This document shows, piece after piece, positions 1 to 12,425 of a DNA stretch of 64,000 bases. The position numbers and the translations under genes were made by a program. The stretch comes from Talpa occidentalis (lineage: Eukaryota; Chordata; Mammalia; Eulipotyphla; Talpidae), in contig NW_023600993.1 of assembly GCF_014898055.3 (NCBI RefSeq), positions 21,773,048-21,837,047 of the forward strand, written 5' to 3'. The first letter of the stretch is position 1; every line of letters starts with the position of its first letter. A model generated the notes under the pieces. It did no database searches. It was not told where the DNA came from and saw only the letters and a list, made by a program, of their open reading frames with translations.

Positions 1-352
1 GTGGTGATCCCTGATGGGGAGAATTCTAATGTTATCTCAATTGAAAAATGAATTTATGAAAAACATAATAAATGTTCTTATTTATTATAAATAAATAAAT
101 AAACATTTTTATAATATAAAAAGCAGACCATATATTAGAACTAGCTCATGACTCAAAAAATTTACAGTATATTGATTACTGTAATAGTGGTATGACTTAC
201 CTGGAAATGTTGGCTAATTTCGATATGCCCAATAGTTTAATTAGTATTGTTTACTAATCTGTGAAACTTAGAAATCTTATTTACAGAGAATAATAGTTTG
301 AACTCAATAGCTGGGGATTATTAAAGAAGTTGGCAGCATTAAACATTGTCAA

Positions 353-643
353 GGGGCCTCCCCTGGTGGTGCAGTGGTTGAGCGCTGGGCTGCCCTCAGC
401 CTCTGCAGCACCGGTTCTATCCCCGGCCGCCAGCGAGAGTCCCACATGGTGCGACAGACCTTTCCTGCCGTGCCCGCTGTTCCCCTCAGCAGTGATTCGT
501 CAATCTGCCTGTTCTGCTCCCTGCTCTGGCTCTGGTGAATTCTCTCACTCTCCTGTATTTCTGACTGTACCCAGTGCTTGTATAAATAAATCTTAAAAAA
601 AATATAATATATATATATATATATATGTATGTAAAAGAAAAAC
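353..643 (+). mobile_element. tRNA-derived SINE (camelid vic-1-like), sense
   Basis: Full-length copy. The tRNA-like head GGGGCCTCCC...GGTGGTGCAGTGG carries a pol III A-box, and a B-box-like GGTTCTATCCCC follows. The unique body includes CCCTCAGCAGTG, and the tail is TATAAATAAATCTTAAA followed by a (TA)n run at 601-626. Imperfect target duplications AAACATTGTCAA (341-352) and AAAACATTGCCAA (644-656) bracket it, so the (TA)n arose within the tail. Confidence 0.9.
601..630. repeat. (TA)n microsatellite in a SINE tail
   Basis: Alternating T and A right after the A-rich tail of the SINE starting at 353 and inside its target duplications. Confidence 0.9.
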
Positions 644-1012
644 AAAACATTGCCAAGATTGTAGAGAACTGATGTTCTGGTGGAGAGACAACACTTTGGG
701 ATGCAACTTGCATTTCACATGAGTCAGCAATCTTCCTCCTGAATATGTGGCTCAGGAAAGCTCTTGCATATTTATACGTACACATAGAAATAAAAGCAGT
801 AGACTGTGTTTATAATGAAAAAATAAAGGGTGTGTATGGATGAATCTAAGTGAAAAGACAGGAGTTCAGATAAATTGCAAAGTATTTGTTTGCTATAACC
901 TGGCAAGGAATACTGTAACATGATAACCCAGTGAAAATCACACAGTCATGGTACTTTGTATAAGTTAGGTTGAATTATTGATTTAAAATGTGAAGTGAAA
1001 ATAAGCGAGTTT

Positions 1013-1276
1013 GGGGCCTCCCTGGTGGTGCAGCGGGTTGAGTGTAGCGCTGTGAAGCTGACCGAAGTCTTTGCAGTGCGGGTTCGATTCCTGGCTGGCC
1101 AGGGAGATTCCCACATGGTGCAGCAGACCTTTCCTTCCTTGCCCCTGCTCCCCTCAGCAGTGCCTTTGGTCCATCTGCCTGTTCTGCTCCCCACTCTGTC
1201 TCTGGTGAATTCTCTCACCCTCCATGCCTCTGACTGTACCCCAGCTCTTATATAAATAAATTACAAAAAAGAAAAG
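1013..1276 (+). mobile_element. tRNA-derived SINE, sense
   Basis: Full-length copy with head GGGGCCTCCCTGGTGGTGCAG, a B-box-like GGTTCGATTCC, and tail ATAAATAAATTACAAAAAAG. Degraded target duplications AAGCGAGTTTG (1002-1012) and AAACAAGTTTG (1277-1287) suggest an older insertion. Confidence 0.9.
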
Positions 1277-3659
1277 AAACAAGTTTGCAGTATAATATGT
1301 AAACTTTAATTCATTTACAGAAAGTTCTAATATTAAAAAAAAAACTAAACAATATCTATTTTATATATTTCATATATAGTATATATATTTCATATATATG
1401 GCACATATATGATATACAATAGAGAAAATTGAGGGATATTTTATTACAGAACTCGGTGTATTTTATAGCTTTCATTTGTATTTCATGTATCTACATGAAT
1501 ATTTATCAATGTATTTATATAAATTAACATATATAAGTTACTAGATAATTTATATCACATTTTATGAAATTATCATATAATACATTCTTCAATATATTAT
1601 TAGATCATAGTTATTTTTATTAAACAGTTAATCTTAATTATAATAAATTATAACATATGAAACAAGATAGGGTTGGGATATAAGCAAACTAAAATTTTGA
1701 AAGATTCCTTAATTAACCACAAAATTTTACTGTCTGTGTACAACAGTAAAATGCCCATTATAAGTTTAGAAAATATGTTAGTTTTTAAAATTCAGCTTAA
1801 TAATAAATATTTTAAAATATTCAACAGCCACATAATAGGAAATTGAAGTTCCATAGTTTCAAAGATTCCTTCCAGTCTTAGAGGATATGTCAAGTTCAGT
1901 GAGTGAATTCTCTCACCGTATCAACAACTTTAAGTAGAAGTATTAGGTATTTCTCTAACAAGATTAAAGCCTACCTTCTAGTGACCCCACTGCAGAAGCA
2001 TTAGGGAGAGCCCTTTATGTTTTCACACAAATGCAAAGACACACATCTTCATGCCTTCTATCATCTGTTTTTTGAGAGTTGTAATTTCCAGGAGGAAGCA
2101 ATACATGTTAGCTCAAAAAATACATGTAGCTATACTAGTTATAAAATAGCCAGCGGACATATACATTGGTAGTTGTCGTCTGCCTACATCTTTATTCTTT
2201 TATGGTTTCCTGTTAAGCTAGCATGCCCTGGAATGATGATATAGTTCAAACAAACAAACAAAAAAGGCAATTGAAATGCATGGAATAATCTATCAGTTTT
2301 ACATTCCTGATGACATTCTTTGGTGCTTGGTAAATATTCATTACAAATAAATTGACTAAAGTAAAAATAATAATAGCAGTAATGATAATCATAATAGCAA
2401 GTGTCATAAATATTATTTTATAAGTGTATAAGCTATATGAACCACCCAGCAAGGACTGCTATAAGTTTCATATCTGAGGTTTTGTGTATTTGGCATACAT
2501 CGTGTCATATAATGTACACTGATTTTAGCATTGTTTGCGTTTAAGGGTCATGCAGAAATTCCTTGAAAGTGTTAGTGCTGGATTCAGAATAACATATGTG
2601 GTTTGATTATGTGAAGTATATAAAAATGCAGAAATGATATTTAAATGACATAAAATGTTTGTGTTGTGAGATAATGAATAATTTTGATCTTGCTATTTTT
2701 TTTTACATTTTCCAAATCTGACTTTATGAGATATATCCCCTGTATAATGGAAAAAAATAATCAACTTATTAAAATGTCAGTACTCAGGTGAAGAATGGAC
2801 TGAAGACTGTTAATAGAATTTCAATTTTATGGGCATGAAATGCAGCTTTTTATTATATTTAACGTTAAGGAAAGTGGAACCAATTATGTTCCCGTGACAT
2901 ATGAAAAACATATACCAGCTAAACATAACAACTTTTGCTTTGGCTTACCACTAGTCAATGTCAAGACAGTGAACAAGAGGCCCTCTCCCGAGTAGAATAT
3001 ATTACATCTTGTTTGTAGGTACATTTCTATTATGTAATACACATCTGTAATCACAGCACAATGAGACCCATGCTAATCCAATTAGGAAAGGTCACATGAC
3101 TTCAAAGGGAATATGACAATGGAATCAGTCTTATTTGCAAGAAATAAATATACAAGTGGGGATACAAGGCATATGTTATCCTCTTCTCAAAACTACTACT
3201 TTCTTGCTATAATTAATTTTGTATCAGAGGACCTGGGTTATTTTTTTCTAAATTGCTGTCCTTTGAGGTGCATAAATGCCTCCTTATACTATAAAAAACA
3301 GTATGTTGCTGACAATTTATTAAGATCTCTAATTTGTACTTTTGTTTCTCTATTTAGTCTGTGAACAAATGGTTTTAAATTAAAGATTTTAGTGTCTTCA
3401 AACATAACAATAACATCCTCTGGGAGAACGGATAAGGGAAAATTCTGACTGTTCCATGTGGACGTTCATGGTTCCTCTTCGTTAGAAAATAGCTTGAGTG
3501 TCTGCTAACAGTGCTCTTATTTCCTGAATGTTTCATTGAAGAATACCATATAAATAGAAAAGTATACTGATCATCAGTGGACAGTTTCATGCTGTATTTT
3601 TGCAAGCTGAACACACCCATGTAACTGGAAATCAACTCACAAAACAGATAATGCCTAAC
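1277..3659. other. Unassigned AT-rich intronic sequence
   Basis: About 2.4 kb. The first part is AT low complexity. The rest shows no exon or repeat family that I recognise, apart from short AAAC and ATA simple runs near 2250-2400. Confidence 0.6.
1340..1640. repeat. AT-rich low-complexity tract
   Basis: Long stretches of TATATA and ATATTT with almost no G or C, including several TTTCATATATA units between 1365 and 1400. No gene or repeat family is recognised. Confidence 0.7.
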
Positions 3660-3965
3660 ACTACAGACTCCCCCTCATGTCCCATTTCCTTCCTGCTTCC
3701 AAAGATAACAACTGTCTTGACTTCCAATACATTCATTTACGTAAGTAGAGTCATATAACATACACATTTGTCCTTCTGGTATTTTTGCTCAACATTGAAG
3801 TATCATCCACATCTTTGCCTGTAGCTATAGTTTGTCATTCTCATCACACTATTATATTCCATTATTTGAATAAATGCAATATGCAATATGCATATCCTCT
3901 ATGGAATTGTTGGCCATTTGACTGCTTTTCAGTTTAAAGGGGACAATGAACATTCTTATGAACAG
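3660..3965 (-). mobile_element. Old L1 fragment (L1M-type 3' region), antisense
   Basis: The + strand reads like the reverse complement of an L1 3' region. It contains degraded forms of the familiar blocks TTTTGCTCAACATT, TATTCCATTATTTGAATAAAT, TTGGCCATTTGACTG and AATGAACATTCTTATGAACA. The match is from memory and diverged, so the subfamily is not assigned. Confidence 0.6.
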
Positions 3966-4099
3966 TGGTTTTTTTTTTTTTTGTGGATACAAGGACAAAG
4001 AAACACAGATTCTATAATAATTTTGCAAATTGTAAATCTAACAAAGACATTTCAAGTTTTAAGTTTTCTCTTAAGCTGATTATTTGCATAAGAATTAAC

Positions 4100-4425
4100 A
4101 TCCTAATCATTGTTCAACATTTTTTATTGAACATCCATTTCCTGCTCTTTTCTGGATAATGTCTAATGATACAAATAAAGAAGTCAGTTTCCATTCTCAG
4201 GTAATTCTCCGAAATAAATCCCTGTTTACCTACATGGATGTAAATGTAGCAGTTGGCATCCTAGAGAAGGAAACACTTCTAATAAAGGTAAAAGAAAGAC
4301 AGTGAGTGAAGAAGTCTTTCTGAAGGAAATATTCAAACTGATACATGACAAAGGGAGTTGTGAATAGAGAGACAAAAGGAAAAGAAGACAATTATTGGCA
4401 AATGGAATTGCATTGTATCAGAGAA
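4100..4425 (-). mobile_element. L2 LINE fragment, antisense
   Basis: The + strand resembles reverse-complement L2: a TTTATTGAACATC start, a later GAAGTCTTTCTGAAGGAAAT, and GATACATGACAAAGG corresponding to the usual AGGAGGTGACATTTGAGCTG and AAGGATGAG area. Strongly diverged. Confidence 0.62.
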
Positions 4426-4440
4426 CTCTGTAGAAATTTC

Positions 4441-4676
4441 TTTTTTAAAAGATATTTATACATACAAGAGCTGGGGTACAGACCAGAGGATGGGAGGTGA
4501 GAGGATTCACCAGAGACAGAGTGGGGAGCAGAACAGGCAGACTGACTGAAATACACTGCTGAGTGGAGCAGCGGGTGAGACAGAAGAGGTCTACTGCACT
4601 GTGTGGGTAGCTCCCTGGCTGGCTGGGGATAGCTTCACAGTGCTGTGCTTAGCCCCTTGTGCCACCAGGGAGTCCT
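4441..4676 (-). mobile_element. tRNA-derived SINE, antisense
   Basis: Reverse-complement copy: TTTTTTAAAAGATATTTAT tail, body CACCAGAGACAGAGTGGGG, and head ending CCACCAGGGAGTCC. Target duplications TCTGTAGAAATTTC (4427-4440) and TCTCTAGAAACTTC (4677-4689 region), with small differences. Confidence 0.88.
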
Positions 4677-4689
4677 CTCTAGAAACTTC

Positions 4690-6107
4690 TAATAATCAAC
4701 TTTGGTTGGACTTAGGGGCTCACAGTGGAGATTGATGAGAATAAAGACTAGAAAAAGAAGCTGAGCTTCCTAGCTTCCCTGACTATTACAGTATAAGTAC
4801 ATTATATAAGCACTGTATGGGACAAAAAGGACTGACATATGCATTTATTCTTGGGCTTTTAACTGAGATGATACTATAACTTAGTTAAATAATGTTATAC
4901 ATGAAACAGTGGTATTGAAGACTTATGGACACTGATGGTATAAGTAACTACATAAAACATAAAGAGTAATTCATCATCAAGCCCAGTGCATTTGTAAGAA
5001 AGCAATTATCTTTAATTTTATTTTTTTCCTTTTTTTGTGTTTGCACCACAGTTAATGGAATCTTTTTTTCTCTCCTGGAGGAACATGGTCACATCATCAA
5101 ATGTTTATTATGTTTCTAAATTCTCTTTGCATCATAAATATGTAGAAACAATGAATTCTCATGTTAAGTATTACAGGATATGATCTGTTCTTAAACAAAA
5201 TATTCATAGTTATAGACACATCAAGAAAGTATAAAGTCAAGACTTAGGATTAGAATTTCAGATATTAAAACACTGAGAGTGTCCTAAAGACTTTGTGAAA
5301 GAAGTTAGAGATCATATATTCGAGTTTTATTCAATAATAGCTGATCAGGTGCAAGAATTTAGAAGAAGACATTAATAATTTTCATGACATGTGAGAAGCA
5401 GCTAAATGTTTCTTGCATTTTCCCGTTAACTCATGACCTTCCCAGTTGGCACAGGCAAAAAATGTGTCATAGGTGTGTTCTTTGTAATGAAAACATTTTC
5501 CCCAGTGGAATTTAAAGAATGTCTTTAGGGGAACATGCATCTGTATTCACCCTCAATAATAGTGGGAGGACTTAGCACAAATTAAAAAGAACCCACTGAA
5601 AATGAATTGTAATAGCATCGCATGAATTTTGCAATCTACTTATATCCCTAGTTATATTTTTCAGAAAATATTTATATCAGCCTGAATTTTCTGACCACTA
5701 GGTAAATGAAACATTAGACATCATCCTAGCAGGTATTGCTCATATGTATCTATTATAACCTATCATTAAGCTAAACATGCTTAATTTGTAATCTTAAATA
5801 TTAAGTCTTCCCATTTACCTGGTATGGTAATGAGATATATTTTACATATAATTTTAAAGCACCATAGATGATACAGAGAGACTATAAAGCAAATAATCTT
5901 TACATATGCAATTTGACTTGACTATTGACTGTGGTTCAAGCATGAATTATTTGACAGTGGATTTCCTACCATAGTTTTGCAAGGACTGACTCTTTCGGAG
6001 TGAGAGACATCAGTTTTATCCAAAATATGTCTCAAAATTGAAATCAAAGTGTTCGATGTGTTGGCAAATATGCCTATGTTCTCATTCACATGGGTTTTGT
6101 TTCATAA
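4690..6107. other. Unassigned AT-rich intronic sequence
   Basis: About 1.4 kb with no recognised exon, RNA gene or repeat family. Confidence 0.6.
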
Positions 6108-6118
6108 GATTTTTTTAA

Positions 6119-6392
6119 GGGCATCCTCTGGTGGTGCAGGTGTTTGAGCGTTGCTCTGTGAAGCTGTCTGCAGCCTCTGCAGTGCTGGTTCGATCCCGGC
6201 CGAGCGGCGAGCATCCCACATGGCACGGCAGACCTCTCCTGTCGTGCCCACTGCTCCCCCCAGCAGTGTATTTCATCAGTCTGCCTGTTCTGTTCCCTGC
6301 TTTGTCTCTGGTGAGTCTTCTCACCATCCCGCATCTGGCCTGTACCCCAGTTCTTGTATGGATAAATAAATAAATCTTTAAAAAAAATATTT
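6119..6392 (+). mobile_element. tRNA-derived SINE, sense
   Basis: Head starts GGCATCCTCTGGTGGTGCAGG, B-box-like GGTTCGATCCC, tail GATAAATAAATAAATCTTTAAAA. It carries the CCGGCCGAGCGGCGAG linker seen in the subfamily at 34469, 39775 and 62956. Flanks are T-rich, so target duplications are weak. Confidence 0.88.
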
Positions 6393-6580
6393 TTTTAGTT
6401 AGAGATAAGAGTAATATATTAAATTAGAGTTGGCTTTGAGTCTCATGTTTTCTGCTGTGTATGAGTGTGAACTTAAAAAAAATAAAATCAGCTCATAGAG
6501 CAATTTCTTTCATTGTTATGTGCCATGTCCTTTTTTTCCCCACTCCATTGTGAGTTCTTGCTTTTATTTTTTTAAGAATT

Positions 6581-6835
6581 TTTTAAAGATGTTTTTTATG
6601 CATACAAGAACCTGGGTACAGGCCAGAGGTGCGGAGGTGATGAAAAGATTCACCAGAGACAAAGTGGGGAACAGAAAAGGCAGACTGACGAAAACCCATT
6701 GCTGAGGGGAGCAGCAGGCGAGTCAGGAGAGTTCTGCCATGCCGTGTGGGTTGCTAGCCAGCTGGCCGGGGATCGAACTCATGCTACAGAGGCTGCTTCA
6801 TATCGCTGTACTTAATCCCTTGCGCCACCAGGAAG
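6581..6835 (-). mobile_element. tRNA-derived SINE, antisense
   Basis: Reverse-complement copy from TTTTTTAAAGATG to GCGCCACCAGGAAGG. Target duplications GTTCTTGCTTTTA (about 6553-6566) and GTTCTTCTTTTAA (about 6836-6848). Confidence 0.87.
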
Positions 6836-7309
6836 GTTCTTCTTTTAAATTAAGAAGTACATTTTTAAATGTTATAAATTTCAGAAAGATTCCACAGACA
6901 GCTTGTCTAATATTCTTTTACTGGGAAATACGTCATTGAGTTCTTTGCACAAGGCCCTTACACCAATTTAAAAAGCATGTATATACATTAAAAAGCTTAA
7001 AGTATGTGCTATATTTTATGAAATTCTTCTATCAATATTTTACATCACTTTTTCCTTGAGTGTTTTTGTAGATTTAAAATAATATCATACCATAAAACAT
7101 TTCAGAATAAGGATTTTAAAACTATTTCTTAGTTTCACCCTTGAGAGATGTTATAGCTTCACTCTAGTAAGTAAAATGAAGTGAATGTGCTCAATAGAAT
7201 ATATAAAAGGGAGGTTTCTATCAATAAGATAGATGTGTTGCTAGCTATTGTTGACTCTTATTCCCATCTGAATGTCTTCTTTGATAACTTTGCTTTAAGA
7301 TGATATCCA

Positions 7310-7690
7310 CTCATTTATTAATTTGCCCAACAAGCATTTATTGAGCCAGTCAAGGAATATAAAAGGAACAAGGCCTATGCCCCACCCTTGAAGAACTCAT
7401 TTATAAAATTTTAGGAGGAAAAAGTACAATACTTTGCAAAACCAAAAGTAATGATACAATGTTGCATTTTGTCATTGATACTGCAATGTGCATCTTAACA
7501 GAAATATTCTCATGCCCTCTCAGACTATAACTAGAAGAAAAAATTAGCTTCTTGGGGAAGAGAAGAGAAGCATCAGAGAGATGTCAATTGAGCTGGAAAG
7601 TTGATAATGAGGGTAGTGACACTAAAAATCTAGGCAGAGCTTAAAACAAAGCTTAGTGACACAGAGGATGATTGGGAAGTGCTACTTTGA
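7310..7690 (-). mobile_element. L2 LINE 3' fragment, antisense
   Basis: The + strand gives CAACAAGCATTTATTGAGCC, then GGCCTATGCCCCACCCTTGA and GAACTC, and later GATGTCAATTGAGCTGGAAA. This is the order of reverse-complement L2 3' sequence. Confidence 0.72.
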
Positions 7691-8284
7691 TAGCCACAAA
7701 GGCCTCACAAAACTTTTTGAAGAATGTGGTTATGTGTTTGGATATTGGGGGAAATACAGTAGAATTCAAGAGTGAGTTCTAAATACCTGGGTCCCACCGC
7801 TACTATAATATGACCCTCAAAATGGTTGCATATGGGACACATTTGATAGAATTTCTCTCGGTACTATTGAGCCATAGATAATATAAGCATTTTCAGAATC
7901 TGAGGTCTGATGTCTTCCCCAAACAGCAAATGTAAATTCTGCTACAAAGCTCTGTTTTTCCTTATGCATTCAATTGATATTAGGCTCATAGTTTTGCTAG
8001 AATATGCTGTATATTGTCAAATCATAAGCTTCTTTTAGGAAGGGTTTCTTTAGAAGTGCATTCTAACAATCAGTAATGGATGTCTAGCTATAGCGTTTCT
8101 AATAAATGTCCGTCATTTTTCTGTTTTAGAGGACTAGTCATTTCCAATATCTACAAAGACTTACAAATGGTTGTGTGGCCATGACTGGCCAGAGGACTGA
8201 CTTTTATCCAAGTTTGCCACCACTCATAAAGGACAGTGTGATAACAAGAAAAGAGGAGGGATTTGTAGCCAAATACTACTGAGT

Positions 8285-8455
8285 TTTCATATAAGCAATG
8301 TAACTCAATAATTATGTTAACTTTAATTTTTCACCTTTAAAAAAGGAGGATAACATCAATTTATTAGATGTTTTTGTGGGGGTATAAAATAAAATAATAT
8401 CTACTATAGTCTTCATATTGACTGGCACACAGAAGTTGCTCAGTTAATGGCTCAT
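8285..8455 (+). repeat. MIR SINE, diverged, sense
   Basis: Order of weak MIR landmarks: AATGTAACTCAATAATTATG, CACCTTTAAAAAAGGAGGAT, GACTGGCACACAGAAGTTGC, and TCAGTTAATGG. The last two correspond to the MIR block CTGGCACATAGTAGGTGCTCAATAAATG. Confidence 0.5.
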
Positions 8456-8952
8456 ACATGTATATGTGTTTGTATACATATGTAGTCCAGTCACAGGTAG
8501 GTGTTTCTGATCTGGAAAATGTCACTAAGTTCAGAAAAAATACATAAAAATCAACATACCATCATAGAGATTCATAATCAAACATTATACTAGATACTTT
8601 GAGGATGAATTGAACAACAAAAGACATTATCTAAACTGAAAAAATCAAGATCTGATTTGAAGATGCCATCTGAAGGGAAACAGACAATATCATAAAATGA
8701 TAAAATAATAGTAGTAATAATAATGCTGCTAGGTGATATTAAGCAGAATGTGAGCATGACAACTATTCAGATTTGGGAGAAAGGACTTGTTGACGAGGGA
8801 GACAGGACATGCCATATACTCTGGAAGGACCAAAATTATTTAGAAAATGAAGGTAGCTCAGAAGCCAGCAGTGACAATCACAAACGGACTGTCCTCAGGT
8901 TCGGTCTGCCTAGAAAAGTGGTTTTATTTGGCCTTCACAGTGTGTGATAAAA

Positions 8953-9395
8953 CCTCTAAGCTAACTTGTCAGATGCAAGATGTGCAATGTTTTCTCCCAT
9001 TTGTTGGATATAGTTTTCTTTAATGATTGTTTCTTTCACTGTGAAGAAGCTGTAGTCCCATTTCTTTGTGTTTACTTCTGTTTCCCTTGCTCTGGAGTCA
9101 AGTCCTCAAATCCATCACTGAAGCCAATGTCAGAGGGTTTTTTCTATGTTTTCTTCCTATTATTTTATGGTTTTATGTCTTTATTCCACTTTGAATTCAT
9201 TTTTCAAAGTTAATGTGAGAAAATGATCTATTTTCATTTTTTTGCATGCTGGCTGTCCAACATTGTTTATTGAAGATCTTTCCTTTCTCCATTTTATAGT
9301 CTTTGCCATAGTCTTTGTCATAAAATTTCCTATAAACGTGTTTATTTCTGGTGTCTCAATTTAATTCCAGTGTGTTTCTATTTGGGCAATGTGGA
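8953..9395 (-). mobile_element. L1 ORF2-end fragment, antisense (left arm of an inverted L1)
   Basis: The + strand matches reverse-complement L1 in order: TTTTCTCCCATTTGTTGGAT, GAAGAAGCTGTAGTCCCATT, AAGCCAATGTCAGAGG, TTTGCATGCTGGCTGTCCAA, TTGTTTATTGAAGATC. Any open reading here is a by-product of the L1. It is followed directly by an oppositely oriented L1 piece. Confidence 0.82.
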
Positions 9396-9580
9396 TAGAA
9401 ATGGAGGTGATTTTGCTAAGCGAAATAAATAAAAGACAAATATTGGGTGATTTCACTCATATGTGAAGTACAGAGAAACAAAGCTAAGAAACAGAAAATA
9501 ATTCTAATTGGAGATTCAGGACTGAGGCTTGAGAGTAAAGGCAGATACATATTAAGACATATGAGAGAAAAAAAAAAGAA
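9396..9580 (+). mobile_element. L1 3' UTR fragment, sense (right arm of an inverted L1)
   Basis: Contains TTTTGCTAAGCGAAATAAAT, GACAAATATTGGGTGATTTC and ACTCATATGTGAAGT, the sense-strand L1 3' region, and ends at an A-rich run (9570-9580). Its orientation is opposite to the fragment immediately to the left. Confidence 0.78.
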
Positions 9581-9614
9581 ATGGAAATTCGAAGTATGAT
9601 ACTAAAGGTTTCTA

Positions 9615-9785
9615 ATGCTGTGGTTCTCATAGTGTGGTTCTTGGATCAGCAACATCACCCTCGCCTGAGAACTTATTAGATATTCAATTTTTTTTTTGCC
9701 TACTCCCAGATAAACTGATTCAGAATCTCTGAAGTTGTGACCCCTAATTATAAGAAGTGATCTAGATAATGCTGACACTTGTTAT
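9615..9785. mobile_element. MER5A-like nonautonomous hAT element
   Basis: Starts TGTGGTTCTCATAGTGTGGT and has the internal block CTGATTCAGAATCTCTGAAG followed by a degraded right end. These are the usual MER5A landmarks. Confidence 0.7.
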
Positions 9786-10465
9786 TTGGGGGAATTATAA
9801 ATCTAACTGATATTGTATCATCAAAGCACAAGTGAGCCTAGGGTTAAGCTGGTTGTACAAGCTCGTTCAGGACTCTGAAGGAGAAGAAGAGGCAAGTGAT
9901 AGAGAGAAAGGAAAAACTGTCTTCAAGGAAGAAAGATAAGAACCAGGTCAGTGTAGTGTCAGGGACCCAAGGGAAGAACGTTCAAGAGGCAGGACTTCAA
10001 GAAGGTCAAATGATAGCAAGAAAGCAAGGATGATAATAACCCTACTTATTAAGATTATTTTACTTACTAAGAAGTTACTAGTAAATTTTTAAAGTTCTGT
10101 TTAACAGATAAAAGCCAGTATTTAGAGGTTAAACTAAAATTGGAAAAATGGAACAAAGAAGTAGTATGGGCATGAGCATTTAAGAAAAGTCTGGCAGAGA
10201 GAAACATGATAATAGCCAGTGGTTTGCTAGGAAAGGCCTGTAAATGTTCAAGGGTAGCCTAGGGGAAAGATCCCTGTCATTCTAGAAAAAGGGTAAGTTT
10301 CAAAAAAGTGAAACATAGGTGATCTGTGTGGAAAAGGGGCTCAGGTGTGGCATGGATAAAGGGAATTGAAGGAGACAAGAGGAGACACATTGGCCTCCGC
10401 TCTTAAAGCAGGAGGCACTAGAGCTGCAAGCCAGCCAGATGAAATAATGATGGAGCATGTGCAAG

Positions 10466-10672
10466 GGGCTCAAACTGCCTGGGACTACAGCCTGCTTTTG
10501 TTACTTCCTAGCCATGTGACCTTGGCAAGTTAAGTGTCTCTATCTTAGTGTCCTCATTTAAGGACAACTAGTGATAATGCCTCCCTCTTGGGATTGCTAT
10601 GATAATTAATATGAGTGGATATATGTGCGTAGAAAATGTTATAAAAGTGTCAGCTAAATAAAATAAAAGTTA
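10466..10672 (+). repeat. MIR SINE, sense
   Basis: Clear MIR core: TTCCTAGCCATGTGACCTTG, GGCAAGTTAAGTGTCTC, CTTAGTGTCCTCATTTA, and TGGGATTGCTATGATAATTA. This is the best-preserved MIR in the window. Confidence 0.85.
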
Positions 10673-11319
10673 GATGAGAGAGACATTAAATGGGGAGACC
10701 CATGACTTCCAGACAGGACAACTTTGCTTCAGATAAAAGAGGTATTTAAAATCTCACAGATCTGAAATCCACATACAGAGACATTGAAATTTAATAGTCC
10801 TGGATTGGAGTCTTGAATGCAAAATGGCACTGGGGTGGGAACAATTCACAATCAACGATGCATGAACTAGGAGTTAACAGCTGTGAGAACCAAAGAATGT
10901 CAAGGTTAAGATATGGTAGACCAAGTACAATGACTGGTTGGTTGATATCCAGAAAAGGAGAAAATAGATGCTAGGTAACCCTGGGGCACTGAACTGGAGA
11001 AGTGGATACTGATGGAAGCTTAAGAGGCAATCCAATCTGGAAAGTTAGTGGAGGCAGAAATGCGGTGAGTGAACCCGAAAGACTGGCTGAACAAATAGAT
11101 TAGTATTGCCAGAGGGAGGCTGATCGAGTTGAAGAAGAAACTGTGAATTGACTTAAGTACAAATGAGAAGCCAGATGAGAGCTAATGCAAGGAACTGTAC
11201 TGTAACATGCTGGATCCATCAAATCATCAAGAGACACTTTGATCCAAGTTATCATTTTTATACTATGTAGGAAATGCAGAGATATTAAGGACATAGGCAG
11301 GAGTTAGAAAGACAATGTT

Positions 11320-11520
11320 ATGTATAGTACTTGTAGTCTTAACATACACTGTTTTATTTCATCTTTACATTCATTATAAAAGGCAGATTTTAAAATCACG
11401 TTGTATAACTCAGGAAACCGAGGTGCCAAGGAGCTGAACAATTTGTTCCACTCCATAGGAGTGGTAGAATTTAGATCCAAGTCCACGTGAATTAATTCTA
11501 AGTCCCATTCTCTTTCCACA
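11320..11520 (-). repeat. MIR-type SINE, antisense
   Basis: The + strand reads as reverse-complement MIR: TTTATTTCATCTTTACA, ACTCAGGAAACCGAGGTGCC, AGGAGTGGTAGAATTTAGAT, then AAGTCCCATTCTCTTTCCAC. Confidence 0.72.
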
Positions 11521-12254
11521 TTAACAAACCAAATATTAAAGGATGTTAAACATCCTGAAATGAACTATGGTCAGTTGTAGATAGTACCCAATAATTTTTG
11601 ACTTGGAACCCTGTTTTTATGAAAATCCCCTTCTCGCAAGCTTTCACTGTAACTGGCAGGTCATATACTCTAACTTTATAACCCAAATGTACAAAGTATA
11701 ACCAAGAGGTACTAATGCTAAGAACCAATGGCTTAGTTTATTTTTATTGTATTTTGCTTTAGAATCTGAAAGCATTTATTTTTGGTCTGGTATATCTGTT
11801 TCAGTTTTGCATTCATTTCCATATTTAGAGCCAGTGCCTATTTCAAGACACTAACCAGTTACTAATCATTATCTGCCTGCCAATTTTTCCAGTATATTAG
11901 CACTCTACTGCAATCAAACCATTAATTAGGAACCAGTTATTTCAGATGAAGAAGACAGATACAGACATCGCCTAGGTGTTTTTTCTTTGAATTTTCTTTC
12001 TAAAAAAAAACCCAAAGCACCTATATTTGAGTTATAAGTTGGCATTATAGTGCCTAGAGGAAAAACATCAATAAGCCAAAACTCTGGAAAAAAGTGTAGT
12101 CTACATTTTTTTTAACATGGAATATCATTTGAACAAAAACAAATGTTGTTTACAGTTTTGAAGTAGTTCTCCATGTCTGTAAAATGTCCCCTTTTGCCTC
12201 TGGGGTCTTGAAAATAGCAAGCCACATATGCTTTGCTGTTTGTGTGTTGTTCTC

Positions 12255-12425
12255 TCAAAGTGGTGGTTCTCAAAGCACTCTGCATCACCTGGGATCTTGT
12301 TAGAAATGCAAATTCTTCAGACGCACCTCATACCTAATGAGTCAGTGTTTCTGGGAGCAAGGCCAAGCAGTCTGTGTTAACACCCTACGAGAGATCCTAG
12401 TGTACCTTAAAGTTTAAGAACCATC
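12255..12425 (+). mobile_element. MER5A hAT-Charlie nonautonomous element
   Basis: Near-complete. Begins AGTGGTGGTTCTCAAAGCAC, then TGCATCACCTGGGATCTTGT, AGAAATGCAAATTCTTCAGA, GAGTCAGTGTTTCTGGGAGC, and a right inverted end TTTAAGAACCA. Confidence 0.85.
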
